64,000 nt of DNA from Corynebacterium kalidii (lineage in GTDB: Bacteria; Actinomycetota; Actinomycetes; Mycobacteriales; Mycobacteriaceae), in assembly GCF_022869005.1 (NCBI RefSeq), contig NZ_JALIEA010000017.1, positions 62,001 to 126,000 of the forward strand, in the 5' to 3' direction. Positions 1 to 6,090 of this stretch are shown piece by piece (positions within the stretch are counted from its first letter, which is position 1; every line of letters starts with the position of its first letter). The notes under the pieces were generated by a model. The model saw only the letters and a list, made by a program, of their open reading frames with translations. It did not search any database and was not told the DNA's origin. The position numbers and the translations under genes are program-made.

Positions 1-1
1 G

Positions 2-337
2 AAGGATGCAGCGCAGCACATCGTCCGGGACGTGTGGGAGACGAACCCGGAGAAGCGGCGGATCCTCGATGCGCATCGTGCAGCTCGTCTGAGAGCGCGG
101 GAGGCGCGTGGGGAGTTGCCGCCGGGGACGGCGCCGGAGACCGCCGGCGATACCGGCATGGTCGCGATCGAGCCGCGGAGTGAGGACACCGCGGTCCGGT
201 GGCGGGAGGTCCGTGCGGGTATCGCGCAGCGTGCGCGGGACCGTCGGATCGCAGAGCGGGAGGCCGCCGGTCGTGGCGAGCTTTTCGAGGACATGAACAA
301 CCAACCCGGGGAAGAGCCCCCGGAGAACGGAGCCTAG
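2..337 (+). CDS. C-terminal part of an unrecognised phage early protein (5' end outside the window)
   Basis: The reading frame is open from the first bases of the window, so the GTG at 32 is probably internal and the gene starts to the left. The visible part is about 111 residues, rich in Arg, Ala and Glu, predicted mostly helical, and ends in an acidic, Pro-rich tail. No domain is recognisable. It stops two bases before the single-stranded DNA-binding protein gene, so it is probably in the same early recombination or replication operon, where a recombinase or nuclease partner would be expected. That functional suggestion comes from position only. Confidence 0.55.
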   Translation, partial: KDAAQHIVRDVWETNPEKRRILDAHRAARLRAREARGELPPGTAPETAGDTGMVAIEPRSEDTAVRWREVRAGIAQRARDRRIAEREAAGRGELFEDMNNQPGEEPPENGA

Positions 338-339
338 AC

Positions 340-810
340 ATGGCACAGATCAGTATCACCGGAACCCTCGGCAAGGACCCGGAGGGCAAGACCAGCAACG
401 CGGGGAAGCCCTTCGCCCGGTTCTCCCTGGCGTGGTCGGAGTCGAGCAAGGACCAGAACGGACAGTGGATGGACGGCCCCACGCAGTGGGTGCAGGTCAC
501 CTGCTTTGGCAGGGTGGCGCAGAACCTGGTGGCGTCGCTGCACAAGGGTGACCGGGTGAACGTGACCGGTCGGATCAAGCCGGAGTCGTGGTCGTCGCAG
601 CAGGGTGAGCAGACGGTGCTGGCGCTGACCGCGGATACGGTGTCGCCGGATCTCACGTTCGCGTCGGTGCAGGTGCAGAAGAACCCGAAGGGGCAGCAGG
701 GCGGCGGGCAGCAGCAGGGTGGTTTCGGCGGTCAGCAGGGCGGGGGAGACCCGTGGAACAGCGGTCCGAATCCGAACGCGTTCGATGACGGCTCCACTCC
801 GCCTTTCTAG
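340..810 (+). CDS. ssb: Single-stranded DNA-binding protein, phage-encoded
   Basis: This 156-residue protein has the single OB-fold expected of SSB in residues 1 to about 110: it begins MAQISITGTLGKDPE and contains the WVQVTCFGRVAQN strand region. A Gly/Gln-rich linker follows (about 113-140), and the protein ends in an acidic tip, FDDGSTPPF, of the type that recruits SSB partner proteins. It coats single-stranded DNA during phage replication and recombination. The ATG at 340 is chosen because the OB-fold begins there; the same frame is open further upstream inside the preceding gene but that stretch is not SSB-like. Length is normal for the family. Confidence 0.93.
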   Translation: MAQISITGTLGKDPEGKTSNAGKPFARFSLAWSESSKDQNGQWMDGPTQWVQVTCFGRVAQNLVASLHKGDRVNVTGRIKPESWSSQQGEQTVLALTADTVSPDLTFASVQVQKNPKGQQGGGQQQGGFGGQQGGGDPWNSGPNPNAFDDGSTPPF

Positions 811-845
811 CCGTCGAATACCCCGAACCCCTACAAGTACCCACC

Positions 846-887
846 AAACCCCGTTCAGTCGCTCCACAGGGCTCCTGGGCGGGGTTT
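846..887 (+). terminator. Stem-loop in the ssb leader/terminator element
   Basis: AAACCCCG (846-853) pairs with CGGGGTTT (880-887) around a long loop. It lies between ssb and a gene whose AAGGAGG ribosome site starts 15 bases later. It is the first of several similar GC stem-loops placed just before a strong ribosome site in this prophage. Confidence 0.5.
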
Positions 888-916
888 CGCCTACCTACAG
901 CAAGGAGGACACCACC

Positions 917-1720
917 ATGACCACCTGCACAAGACCCCGGTGCGACCGAAAGGTCAAGTCCGGCCACGCCTACTGCCACCGACACCTCTACAGCGAGGGG
1001 ATCTTCAAGCCCCGCGTACCCGTCGGCCCCATCCGAGACCACCTGCAGCGATGCGTCGAGCAGGGCGCGACCCTCAACACGATCGCCCGAGCCGTCGGCG
1101 TGCCACCAGTGACCGTCTACCAGGCCGCCGGCAGCTACACCGACTACCGCGACCAGGTCGGCATCGCCCACGACGTCGCAGTGAAACTCATGCGCGCCAC
1201 CCCCGACATGGCCGGCCACGTGCCCGCCTGGCCCTACGTCCGCCGCGTCCGTGCCCTGCGTGCCGCCGGGCATGACCTCGCCACCATCGCAGACGGACTG
1301 GGCATCAGCCTCTGCGCCGTCAGCCACATGTCCGCCGCGAAATACCAGCAGGTCACCATCGCCACCGCAGAGAAGATCCGGGCCGGCTACGAGACCATGA
1401 GCGCGTGGCCTGCCGGTAGTATCACGACCCGCATCCTCGCCTATGGGTGGGCCCCGCCGATGCTGTGGGACGACATCGACGACCCGGACGAGGACCACGA
1501 GGTGCCGGCAGGCAGCGTGCACGTCTCCGGTCCGGTCCTCGCCGCCGTCGGCGTGCTGGACACCGCCTACGGTCGCCCGGGCACGGCGCAAGCCACCGGC
1601 GTGTCGCAGGCACTGCTGAGACACTTCGTCGCCGGCAGTCGTCCCCACACCAGCCTCGACACGGCCCGGTCGATCCTGCGGGCCGCGGCCCGGGTGCAGC
1701 GGCAGGCGGTGGCGGCATGA
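917..1720 (+). CDS. Putative DNA-binding phage protein with an N-terminal Cys cluster and two helix-turn-helix segments
   Basis: A 267-residue protein not recognised as a named family. The N-terminus has Cys4, Cys9, Cys20 and nearby His residues, a possible zinc site. Two segments look like helix-turn-helix units: residues about 52-70 (ATLNTIARAVGVPPVTVYQ) and about 121-138 (LATIADGLGISLCAVSHM). A regulatory or DNA-binding role is inferred from these. The ATG at 917 is supported by AAGGAGG eight bases upstream. The last codons overlap the next gene by ATGA, implying translational coupling with the WhiB-like gene. It could alternatively be a replication-associated protein. Confidence 0.7.
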   Translation: MTTCTRPRCDRKVKSGHAYCHRHLYSEGIFKPRVPVGPIRDHLQRCVEQGATLNTIARAVGVPPVTVYQAAGSYTDYRDQVGIAHDVAVKLMRATPDMAGHVPAWPYVRRVRALRAAGHDLATIADGLGISLCAVSHMSAAKYQQVTIATAEKIRAGYETMSAWPAGSITTRILAYGWAPPMLWDDIDDPDEDHEVPAGSVHVSGPVLAAVGVLDTAYGRPGTAQATGVSQALLRHFVAGSRPHTSLDTARSILRAAARVQRQAVAA

Positions 1721-2091
1721 CCGACCGCACCCGATGGCTGCCACGGGCCGCATGCCTCGGCTCCGACCCGGGCGATTTCGACATCATCACGAACGTCACC
1801 GCCACCGTGCCCACACCGACGCGCATGGACCGGATGTGGGACCAGGGCACGATCTGTGAATCCTGCCCCGTCGTCCGCGAGTGCGCGGCGGATGCTCTCG
1901 ACCAGCGGGACATCGGCATCGTCCGCGGCGGGGTGCCGGTCGTAGCGAACGGGAGCATGGCGTGGAGGCAGATGGAGCGGGCGGCGCTGACGGCCATGTC
2001 AGTGACCGACTCCCCGGCGGAGACGCGCAGGGTGTGGCGGGCCGCGGCACAGCGCGCCGCGGCGAAGATCCGGGCGGAGCGCGCCGCATGA
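1717..2091 (+). CDS. WhiB-like iron-sulfur transcriptional regulator, phage version
   Basis: This 124-residue protein has the four-cysteine pattern of WhiB proteins: Cys13, then Cys47-x2-Cys50-x5-Cys56, which in the family bind a [4Fe-4S] cluster. The family's glycine-rich turn, normally G[VI]WGG, is present as GIVRGG (67-72), so the conserved Trp used to contact the sigma factor is replaced. The C-terminal half is basic and Ala/Arg-rich, suitable for DNA contact. WhiB-like genes are common in actinophages, where some interfere with host WhiB function and septation. It is coupled by ATGA overlaps to the genes on both sides. Confidence 0.85.
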   Translation: MTDRTRWLPRAACLGSDPGDFDIITNVTATVPTPTRMDRMWDQGTICESCPVVRECAADALDQRDIGIVRGGVPVVANGSMAWRQMERAALTAMSVTDSPAETRRVWRAAAQRAAAKIRAERAA

Positions 2092-2378
2092 CGACCATGT
2101 TCCGCTCCCAACGCCGCGCCCTGCTCGCCCTCGCCGACACCGGCGTCTGCGAGGTGTGGCATGCCCGGGACTTCATCGACGACGGCTACGCCCTCCCCGC
2201 TTGCCACGACCGCGGCGGCCACTCGTGTATGCGCGACACGTGCGACGGGTGGTGGCGGTGGGTGCTCACCGACCACGGCCGGCACGTGGTGTGGCTCCTG
2301 CGTGCCATCAGCGACGAGCTGGCGCAGGACACGGCGCCTCCCCTGACCCAGCTCACGATCCCGGGGGTAGCCGCATGA
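2088..2378 (+). CDS. Small phage protein of unknown function
   Basis: A 96-residue protein coupled by ATGA overlaps at both ends. It begins with a segment resembling a short helical DNA- or RNA-binding motif (RSQRRALLALADTG), has four Cys and several His in the middle (around CHDRGGHSCMRDTC), which could be a metal site, and ends in a hydrophobic helix. No family is recognised. Its position between a WhiB-like regulator and a RusA-like resolvase places it in the early operon. Confidence 0.65.
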   Translation: MTTMFRSQRRALLALADTGVCEVWHARDFIDDGYALPACHDRGGHSCMRDTCDGWWRWVLTDHGRHVVWLLRAISDELAQDTAPPLTQLTIPGVAA

Positions 2379-2749
2379 CGACGTGGACGATGCCCCTGGC
2401 CTATGAAAAGCCCCCGCTGAGCCTGAATCAGCGCGGCCATTGGGCGAAGACCGACCCGCACCGCAAAGCCCTGCGAGCCTGGTCCGCCGCCGCAGCCCGG
2501 AAGCTCGGCATCCCCACCGGCCTCGACCACATCACCACCCGCCTGCACTACCGCGCACCGGACCGCCGGCGCCGCGACGAGGACAACCTGATCCTCACCG
2601 CGAAGCCCCTGTGGGACGGGCTGGTCGACGCCGGGATCGTCCCGGACGACACCAGCGACTACATGACCAAACTCATGCCAAAGATCCACCCACCAACCCC
2701 GGAGGGCCCGGCCCTCTGGCTGACCATCACAGAAGGAGACCCACCATGA
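2375..2749 (+). CDS. RusA-like Holliday junction resolvase
   Basis: This 124-residue protein matches the RusA family: the N-terminal strand plus LNQRGHW, followed by the acidic metal-binding core RRRDEDNL (Asp68, Asp70) and WDGLVDAGIVPDDTSDY (Asp91/Asp92). These Asp residues bind magnesium and cut four-way DNA junctions. In phages the enzyme resolves recombination intermediates and branched DNA before packaging. Length is typical. The gene overlaps its upstream neighbour by ATGA and ends four bases past the start of the next one. Confidence 0.9.
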   Translation: MTTWTMPLAYEKPPLSLNQRGHWAKTDPHRKALRAWSAAAARKLGIPTGLDHITTRLHYRAPDRRRRDEDNLILTAKPLWDGLVDAGIVPDDTSDYMTKLMPKIHPPTPEGPALWLTITEGDPP

Positions 2750-2925
2750 CCCGACGGCGTACCCACTGCCCTGAGTGTGGTCGCTCCCACCGCACCCGCC
2801 ACCCGGACGACGACCGGTGCCTCCCACACCGCGCACAGGGCCACATGCCCGTCGGTGACATGTCCAAGGCGGACCTGGACGAGATCCTGCGTGACCAGGT
2901 GTGCCCGGGAGGTGAACCCCGATGA
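2746..2925 (+). CDS. Small zinc-ribbon-like phage protein
   Basis: A 59-residue protein with CPECGRSH near the N-terminus and further Cys/His residues (CLPH), a probable small zinc-binding fold. No specific function can be assigned. An AGAAGGAGA ribosome site precedes the ATG, and the gene overlaps both neighbours by ATGA. Confidence 0.65.
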   Translation: MTRRRTHCPECGRSHRTRHPDDDRCLPHRAQGHMPVGDMSKADLDEILRDQVCPGGEPR

Positions 2926-3557
2926 GCCGCCACACTGTGTGCGATGTCGTCCCGTCCGGCCGCCCGGATCCCCGCGACCCGTGGTCGGAGGGGGAGATCT
3001 GGAAGCCCATACCGGGGTACGAAGGCTACTACGAAGTGTCCGATCAGGGGAGAGTTAAGAGGGTAGCCAGAATGGCAACCGACAAAAGTGGAAGGAGGAA
3101 GTTCTACCCGGAGAGAATCAAATCTCCTCGCACCGAAAAGAGATTTGGGTACAAGCTGGCGGGATTGTCAGTCGGGGGGAGAGGTAAGAGTATTCGCGTC
3201 CACCGTCTGGTCATGGCTGCCTTCGTCGGCCCGTGCCCTGAAGGCATGGAAGTGTGCCACAACAACGGAGACCCGGCAGACAACCGGCTGGTGAACCTCC
3301 GGTACGACACGAGGGTCGGGAACCGGCGCGACCAACAGCGGCACGGAACTGACCACGAGGTCAACAAGACCCACTGCCCGTTTGGACACGACCTCGTCAC
3401 CCCGAACCTCCGTCCCTGGATCCTCCAGCAGGGCCGCCGAGGGTGCCTTGCCTGCGAGCGTGCACGGTCCTACGTCAAGTACCACACGGAACTTCGCGAC
3501 GACTTCGAAGAGATCTCCGACCGCTACTACGGAGCGATCATGGGAGGTGCCGCATGA
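2922..3557 (+). CDS. HNH homing endonuclease with NUMOD4 domain
   Basis: This 211-residue protein has a NUMOD4 module at about 26-75 (EIWKPIPGYEGYYEVSDQG), then an HNH nuclease core at about 90-140 with His94, His113 and Asn121 (VHRLVMAAF, CHNNGDPADNRLVNL), and a C-terminal Cys/His cluster (Cys152, His156, Cys175, Cys178) that probably binds zinc. The first 25 residues are not part of the nuclease and resemble the start of the next gene (see findings). Bases about 3,045-3,180 are clearly richer in A and T than the surroundings, a sign of separate origin. It probably cuts a related phage lacking the insertion. Confidence 0.88.
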   Translation: MSRHTVCDVVPSGRPDPRDPWSEGEIWKPIPGYEGYYEVSDQGRVKRVARMATDKSGRRKFYPERIKSPRTEKRFGYKLAGLSVGGRGKSIRVHRLVMAAFVGPCPEGMEVCHNNGDPADNRLVNLRYDTRVGNRRDQQRHGTDHEVNKTHCPFGHDLVTPNLRPWILQQGRRGCLACERARSYVKYHTELRDDFEEISDRYYGAIMGGAA

Positions 3558-3787
3558 GGTTCTGCGAGTGCGTGGAGGTCCCCACTGGCCGCCCGGACCC
3601 ACGCTCCCCATACGACGAGGGGTGGCAGCTGATCTGGAACCCCCTATGCCCCCGACATGGCGCCGACGACGTCGACCCTGACCATGACCTCATCGACCAG
3701 GAGTACGGCCTCGTCCAGACCGGGGCGGGGGAGTGGGTCGACCGCGAGGACTTCGACGACGACACCGGCGAGAGGCGAAGCGCATGA
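3554..3787 (+). CDS. Small phage protein of unknown function, likely paralogue of the HNH protein's N-terminus
   Basis: A 77-residue acidic protein. It starts with a CEC motif and contains VEVPTGRPDPR near residue 8, very similar to VVPSGRPDPR near the start of the preceding HNH protein. After that the two diverge. It ends in an Asp-rich tail. No family is recognised. It is coupled to the HNH gene by an ATGA overlap. Confidence 0.6.
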   Translation: MRFCECVEVPTGRPDPRSPYDEGWQLIWNPLCPRHGADDVDPDHDLIDQEYGLVQTGAGEWVDREDFDDDTGERRSA

Positions 3788-3861
3788 CCCGGTTCAGACC
3801 CCACCCCATACGCCGACCACGCACGTGGATCTGGCGCCTACTCCGAAGGAGAACCCGATGA
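3784..3861 (+). CDS. Possible 25-residue Arg-rich micro-ORF
   Basis: An ATG overlapping the preceding stop (ATGA) opens 25 codons of a very basic peptide that ends in another ATGA overlap with the next gene. It may only serve to carry ribosomes across (translational coupling). Nothing else supports a protein function. Confidence 0.3.
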   Translation: MTRFRPHPIRRPRTWIWRLLRRRTR

Positions 3862-4049
3862 CCACCCTCGAAACCGCGTTCGCGCTGGCCTTGTTCTTCC
3901 TGGTGCCTGCTGTCGTCTGGCTCGCCGTCGACACCTGGGCGCTCCGCCGGATACGAGCAGCGCGTGATCTGCACCGACGAGACCGGCCCGTGGGAAGCCA
4001 CCGCACAGGATGCCCGGGAGTTCGCCTACGCCCTCCTCGCCGCAGCTGA
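3858..4049 (+). CDS. Small single-pass membrane protein, 3' half possibly out of frame
   Basis: The ATG at 3858 follows a GAAGGAGA ribosome site. Residues 6-28 form a hydrophobic segment (ALALFFLVPAVVWLAVDTW), so the product would sit in the membrane. After about residue 35 the frame becomes Arg-rich and unlike a normal protein, while the +1 frame over the same bases reads as a good protein sequence (next entry). This suggests that a small deletion or frameshift near 3,945 has fused or broken two genes. Function unknown. Confidence 0.5.
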   Translation: MTTLETAFALALFFLVPAVVWLAVDTWALRRIRAARDLHRRDRPVGSHRTGCPGVRLRPPRRS

Positions 4050-4074
4050 CTACGCAGAAAGTACCAAGGGATGA
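3949..4074 (+). pseudogene. Start-less coding remnant of a small phage protein
   Basis: Reading in frame from 3949 gives 41 residues that look like a real protein (GYEQRVICTDETGPWEAT followed by an Ala-rich helix) and ends in TGA at 4072-4074, which overlaps the ATG of the next gene as is usual for this operon. There is no usable start codon: the frame runs back without ATG or a plausible GTG to a stop at 3859-3861. It is therefore a remnant, or it is reached by frameshifting from the preceding gene. Confidence 0.45.
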
Positions 4075-4377
4075 GCCTCGGAAACCAAGATAAAGCCCTG
4101 GGGGCACTCGCCTACGGGCGGATAAGAGGTCTGACAGAGATCCAGGTAGTCCACCTCCTCGAACAAGGACAACCTACTCGTCCCGGACCCGAAGACCATC
4201 CGCACCATGGAGGAGCTAGAAGCCCTCGACCCGGATGCGCTGCTACTGCGCGCAGACGGCAACGTCTTCTATGCAGGTGGACGCATCATCGACGACCTCC
4301 CCGCCGTGGTGGTCGCTACCGGCGAGCACGTCCGCGCCTGCCGGGAAGCACTCGGAGTGGAGACCGGGGCCGAATGA
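4071..4377 (+). pseudogene. Small phage gene, apparently frame-broken
   Basis: From ATG 4071 the first about 31 codons look genuine (DKALGALAYGRIRGLTEIQV). The reading frame then degenerates, while the +1 frame from about 4,160 continues well (DNLLVPDPKTIRTMEELEALD) and ends at a TGA at 4375-4377. The two halves together would make a protein of about 100 residues. Alternatively the 3' half is a separate 56-residue gene starting at ATG 4207. Function unknown. Confidence 0.45.
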
Positions 4378-4381
4378 GCAA

Positions 4382-4555
4382 TCAGACGTTGCGCTTCGAC
4401 TCCTCCGAATCGTCCTTCATCGCGCCCAGCTCAGCCTTGAAAATCCGCAATGACTGGCCCAGCGACCTCGCCGCATCAGGCAACCTCGCCGACCCGAACA
4501 GCAACACGATCACAAGCACCACAATCAGCCAGTGGGAAGGGGCCAACGCACCCAT
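4382..4555 (-). CDS. tatA: TatA-type twin-arginine translocase subunit encoded in the prophage
   Basis: The reverse strand encodes a 57-residue protein with the layout of TatA: a short N-terminus, one membrane helix (residues 8-20, [13 protein letters not shown]), the conserved Phe-Gly hinge followed by RLP ([14 protein letters not shown]), an amphipathic helix (to about 40) and a charged tail. TatA subunits form the pore of the Tat export system. It is the only rightward-opposed gene in the early region and is short but complete. A GAGG ribosome site lies just upstream of its ATG (complement of 4553-4555). The forward frame over the same bases is open but reads as antisense. The host should also have its own tatA near tatC, outside this window. 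Confidence 0.82.
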   Translation of the reverse strand: MGALAPSHWLIVVLVIVLLFGSARLPDAARSLGQSLRIFKAELGAMKDDSEESKRNV

Positions 4556-4654
4556 ATCAACCTCGATTCAGAGACAACCAACCGATCACACGCTACGCCC
4601 CACAATGCCCACTGCGACAGCACGACCCCTCGATTCGCTCAGATAGGAGACCGC

Positions 4655-5011
4655 ATGACCCCCGAAGAAGCACGAGTAGTACAGGACGCACGGCTTTCCG
4701 CCGGGTGGGACTGGTGCCCCGACGACATGCACGACTCCCTCGAAGAGGACATGAGCGCCACCATCGCCGCGCTCCAGTGGGAGTACGGGGTGGAGCAGGA
4801 CAATGTCCACTGCGCCCACTTCGAGCACGGCGCGGACCCCACCCGCTGCCGGTACACCACGTGGCTCTCCGATGAGGACACCGCCCGCCTCGCCGCCGAC
4901 ATGCCTTTCCGCACCGACCGACACCCTCGCCTCGTCCGCCGACCCGTCGGACCCGTGGAGGTGGTGGAGGTGGTGGAGGCTTCAGTCAGAACAGTGGAAG
5001 GTCACAATTAG
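4655..5011 (+). CDS. Phage protein of unknown function
   Basis: A 118-residue acidic protein with an AGATAGGAGA ribosome site before ATG 4655. It contains WDWCPDDMHDS and a Cys/His group (CAHFEHGADPTRC) that could be a metal site. The C-terminus has a VEVVEVVEA run produced by a short GGTGGTGGAGGT repeat. No family is recognised. Its last codons contain the first of two GGTCACAA repeats that precede the stress cassette. Confidence 0.6.
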   Translation: MTPEEARVVQDARLSAGWDWCPDDMHDSLEEDMSATIAALQWEYGVEQDNVHCAHFEHGADPTRCRYTTWLSDEDTARLAADMPFRTDRHPRLVRRPVGPVEVVEVVEASVRTVEGHN

Positions 5012-5018
5012 GTCACAA
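5000..5018 (+). promoter_or_regulatory. Direct repeat GGTCACAA-TTA-GGTCACAA, candidate operator
   Basis: Two identical 8-base units start 11 bases apart (5000 and 5011), one helical turn, which is the geometry expected for a tandem response-regulator dimer site. The repeat lies about 80 bases before the CsbD-like gene and overlaps the previous stop codon. The unit resembles GTCACA boxes bound by MtrA in actinobacteria; this identity is inference. Confidence 0.4.
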
Positions 5019-5054
5019 AGAGCGGGCACGCGAGCGAGAAGACAGGGCAATCCT

Positions 5055-5060
5055 TATACT
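5055..5060 (+). promoter_or_regulatory. Candidate -10 box TATACT
   Basis: TATACT lies 41 bases before the CsbD-like start in an otherwise GC-rich region. No convincing -35 is seen at normal spacing, so the promoter may depend on an activator, for example at the GGTCACAA repeats. Confidence 0.35.
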
Positions 5061-5100
5061 CAGTTAGGTATCCATGCTTCCAACACGAAAGGTCAACACC

Positions 5101-5298
5101 ATGGGTCTCGACGACAAGATCAAGAACGCCGCAGAAGACGCCACCGGAAAGGCCAAGGAGGCCGCCGGCGACGCCACCAACAACGACAAGCTCAAGGGCG
5201 AAGGCAAGACCGACCAGGCCAAGGCCAGCGTCAAGGACGCCGCCGAGAACGCCAAGGACAAGATCTCCGAAGGCATCAACAAGATCACCGGAAACTAA
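5101..5298 (+). CDS. CsbD-like general stress protein
   Basis: This 65-residue protein is almost entirely helical, rich in Lys, Ala, Asp and Gly, with the family's pattern of repeated K-x-x-x-G-K-A-K-E-A-A-G-D segments. CsbD-like proteins accumulate in Gram-positive bacteria under general, osmotic or stationary-phase stress; their molecular role is unknown. The ATG at 5101 has AAAGG upstream; an in-frame ATG at 5074 would add nine residues unlike the family. It is the first gene of a three-gene cassette inserted in the prophage early region. Confidence 0.85.
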   Translation: MGLDDKIKNAAEDATGKAKEAAGDATNNDKLKGEGKTDQAKASVKDAAENAKDKISEGINKITGN

Positions 5299-5315
5299 CC
5301 GACACTGGGGCTACG

Positions 5316-5579
5316 ATGGCGAAAACAGACAGCACCACCTCGGCCACGACACGGCAGCGCTCGTCCGTCGGACTGGTTGCCACTACCGCAATCGTCGTTA
5401 TCGTGGCCATCGCCCTGATCATCCTCATCGGGCAAAATACGGACCAGGTCGACATCGGTTTCCTCGCATGGGAGTTCGCATTCCCGCTCTCCATCGGACT
5501 CGTTGTCGCCGCGGTCGGCGGAGCAGTATTCGCCTTCGCACTGTCTGGCCTCATCGCCCTACGACGCAGGAAGCGCTAA
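5316..5579 (+). CDS. LapA-domain (DUF1049) small membrane protein
   Basis: This 87-residue protein has a polar N-terminus, one hydrophobic helix (about 21-38), the motif GQNTDQVDIGFLAWEF typical of the LapA/DUF1049 domain, a second helix (about 57-79) and a short basic tail (RRRKR) that should face the cytoplasm. Members are small inner-membrane proteins of poorly defined function, often near stress or envelope genes. It begins 17 bases after the CsbD-like gene and is probably co-transcribed. Confidence 0.82.
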   Translation: MAKTDSTTSATTRQRSSVGLVATTAIVVIVAIALIILIGQNTDQVDIGFLAWEFAFPLSIGLVVAAVGGAVFAFALSGLIALRRRKR

Positions 5580-5616
5580 CCCTGTCCATCCTCACCTCCC
5601 CAAGAAAGGGAATATC

Positions 5617-5916
5617 GTGGATTCGAACACCGTAATCCTCGCCGCCGAGTCGGCCCCGCCACTTGGCTTCATCGGTTGGATCATCGTCGGCGGTCTCGCC
5701 GGCTGGATCGGCTCGAAGATCATGGGCACCGACGCGTCGATGGGGATCATCCTCAACATCGTCGTCGGTGTGGTCGGCGGCTTCCTCGGCGGCTGGCTGC
5801 TGACCCTGTTCGGCGTCGACGTTGCCGGAGGCGGCATCATCTTCAGCTTCATCACCTGCCTCATCGGTGCGGTGATCCTGCTGTGGATCGTCGGGCTCGT
5901 AACCAGACGAAAGTAG
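5617..5916 (+). CDS. GlsB/YeaQ/YmgE family membrane protein (transglycosylase-associated family)
   Basis: This 99-residue protein has a GTG start with AGAAAGGG upstream. Three hydrophobic segments carry the family's Gly-rich motifs (GLAGWIGSKIMG, VVGVVGGFLGGWLL), and the end is basic (TRRK). The family is named transglycosylase-associated but is really a small stress-induced membrane protein. A GTG rather than any internal ATG is chosen because the first helix starts at about residue 18. It closes the CsbD/LapA-like/GlsB-like cassette and is followed by a terminator. Confidence 0.85.
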   Translation: MDSNTVILAAESAPPLGFIGWIIVGGLAGWIGSKIMGTDASMGIILNIVVGVVGGFLGGWLLTLFGVDVAGGGIIFSFITCLIGAVILLWIVGLVTRRK

Positions 5917-5923
5917 CTAGACA

Positions 5924-5990
5924 GGGGGTGTCTCTTGCCCCCAATCAAAACCCCCGCTCCAGGTACGTAGATACCGCCTGGGACGGGGGT
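5924..5990 (+). terminator. Terminator(s) after the stress cassette
   Basis: A short GGGGG/CCCCC hairpin (5924-5942) is followed by a longer one: ACCCCCG (5950-5956) pairs with CGGGGGT (5984-5990), with TCCAGG/CCTGGGA extending the stem, then TTCTT. It ends the cassette transcript. Confidence 0.65.
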
Positions 5991-6047
5991 TCTTGCATGA
6001 AATCACACATCCTCGCACACCGCGACAGACAACAACCTCATTACCCC

Positions 6048-6071
6048 GAACCCCGCCATCGAGCGGGGTTC
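6048..6071 (+). terminator. Stem-loop just before the next phage gene
   Basis: GAACCCCGC (6048-6056) pairs perfectly with GCGGGGTTC (6063-6071). It ends about 20 bases before an ATG. The stem is similar in sequence to those at 846-887 and 16,943-16,969, so it is one of the repeated leader stem-loops. Confidence 0.55.
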
Positions 6072-6090
6072 ATCCAGTTAGGAGCCGCGA

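Noticed and set aside
4374-4646. Open rightward frame [15 protein letters not shown]... downstream of the small phage genes
   Set aside because: It reads antisense to a clear TatA gene on the other strand, has low-complexity Ser/Thr composition and no ribosome site beyond the overlap.
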